Below the pieces are notes generated by a model. That model ran no database searches and had not been told where the DNA came from. It saw only the letters and a program-made list of their open reading frames with translations. Both the position numbers and the translations under genes were made by a program. Below, one piece after another: positions 7,439 through 7,824 of a DNA stretch of 7,824 nucleotides. Numbering within the stretch: position 1 is the first letter of the stretch; each line of letters starts with the position of its first letter. The DNA lies in NCBI GenBank assembly GCA_028707745.1, contig JAQWAJ010000065.1:1-7824 (forward strand), read 5' to 3'. The DNA comes from Bacteroidales bacterium (GTDB lineage: Bacteria > Bacteroidota > Bacteroidia > Bacteroidales > UBA12481).

Positions 7439-7824
7439 ATGAAATACGTAGGAGCCCATGTCAGTACCGAAGGAGGTGTCGCAAATGCCCCCGTTAATGC
7501 GTTGAAAATAGGAGCAACAGCCTTCGCCATGTTCCTCAAAAACCAGCGCCAGTGGGTAGCCGGTCCCTATAGTGAAGCCAGCATTAAGGCGTTCAAAAAC
7601 AATTGTGAAAAGCATGGTTATACAGCCTGCCAGATTCTTCCCCACGACGGATACCTGATCAATATCGGCAGTCCCGATACTGAGGCACTCGAAAAATCCA
7701 GGGCGGCGTTTCTGGATGAAATGCAACGTGCCGGGCAGCTGGGTCTCGACCGGCTAAATTTCCATCCCGGGAGCCATCTTCAGAAAATATCCGAAGAGGA
7801 TTGTTTGAAAACCATAGCCGAATC
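7439..7824 (+). CDS. nfo: Endonuclease IV (AP endonuclease), N-terminal fragment (3' end outside window)
   Basis: The first 128 codons of a gene that runs off the right edge. Endonuclease IV is a cytosolic tri-zinc TIM-barrel enzyme that cuts DNA 5' to abasic sites in base excision repair. The protein begins [18 protein letters not shown] and closely follows E. coli Nfo: FLKNQRQW (32-39), [13 protein letters not shown] (65-77), [20 protein letters not shown] (81-100), and NFHPGSH (107-113) followed by ISEEDCL. H69 and H109 match zinc ligands of E. coli Nfo at the same residue numbers, so there is no indel in this part. The remaining ligands (Glu, Asp and His further on) lie outside the window. 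The ATG is fixed by this alignment. No Shine-Dalgarno sequence precedes it. It is divergent from the MFS gene, so probably a separate transcript. Confidence 0.95.
   Translation, partial: MKYVGAHVSTEGGVANAPVNALKIGATAFAMFLKNQRQWVAGPYSEASIKAFKNNCEKHGYTACQILPHDGYLINIGSPDTEALEKSRAAFLDEMQRAGQLGLDRLNFHPGSHLQKISEEDCLKTIAE

Noticed and set aside
7412..7726. Minus-strand open frame of 104 codons over the start of nfo
   Set aside because: The plus strand here encodes an unmistakable endonuclease IV N-terminus with two zinc ligands in register. The minus-strand frame has no family features.

Overview
The window looks like ordinary chromosomal DNA from a Gram-negative bacterium, most likely Bacteroidota. 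This is inferred from the C-terminal style of the type II NADH dehydrogenase, from start codons that mostly lack a Shine-Dalgarno sequence, and from two candidate TAnnTTTG promoter elements. Base composition looks uniform by eye. I see no mobile element, tRNA, rRNA or CRISPR array, and the taxonomic guess is not proven.

Layout: (1) 2-577, plus strand: the C-terminal end of the disaggregase ClpB, entering from the left. (2) 574-4634, minus strand: a two-gene amino-acid ABC importer operon. The upstream gene encodes a 993-residue lipoprotein that fuses repeated substrate-binding domains to one permease domain. It overlaps by 4 bases (ATGA) a gene for an ATPase carrying an extra C-terminal domain. 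The operon runs tail-to-tail into clpB with a 4-base overlap. (3) 4635-4796: a divergent control region with a 23-bp near-perfect palindrome, candidate promoters and a second strong Shine-Dalgarno sequence. (4) 4797-6080, plus strand: type II NADH dehydrogenase (ndh). (5) 6087-7367, minus strand: a major facilitator resembling the eukaryotic FLVCR (SLC49) family. It converges on ndh with a 6-base gap. (6) 7368-7438: a short divergent spacer. (7) 7439 to the end, plus strand: the first 128 codons of endonuclease IV (nfo), cut by the window edge.

The most unusual part is the ABC importer. Its binding-protein region is ordered C-half, full domain, full domain, N-half, which equals three copies of a unit of about 242 residues in permuted order. 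All three N-halves keep the ligand-carboxylate arginine and all three C-halves keep the ligand-amine aspartate. Three complete pockets are therefore possible if the first C-half pairs with the last N-half. The partner ATPase carries about 120 extra C-terminal residues that resemble an RsbW-like GHKL ATPase fold with degenerate nucleotide-binding motifs, which suggests a regulatory module. The other genes (protein disaggregation, respiration, solute transport, DNA repair) are housekeeping or independent functions with no evident shared pathway.
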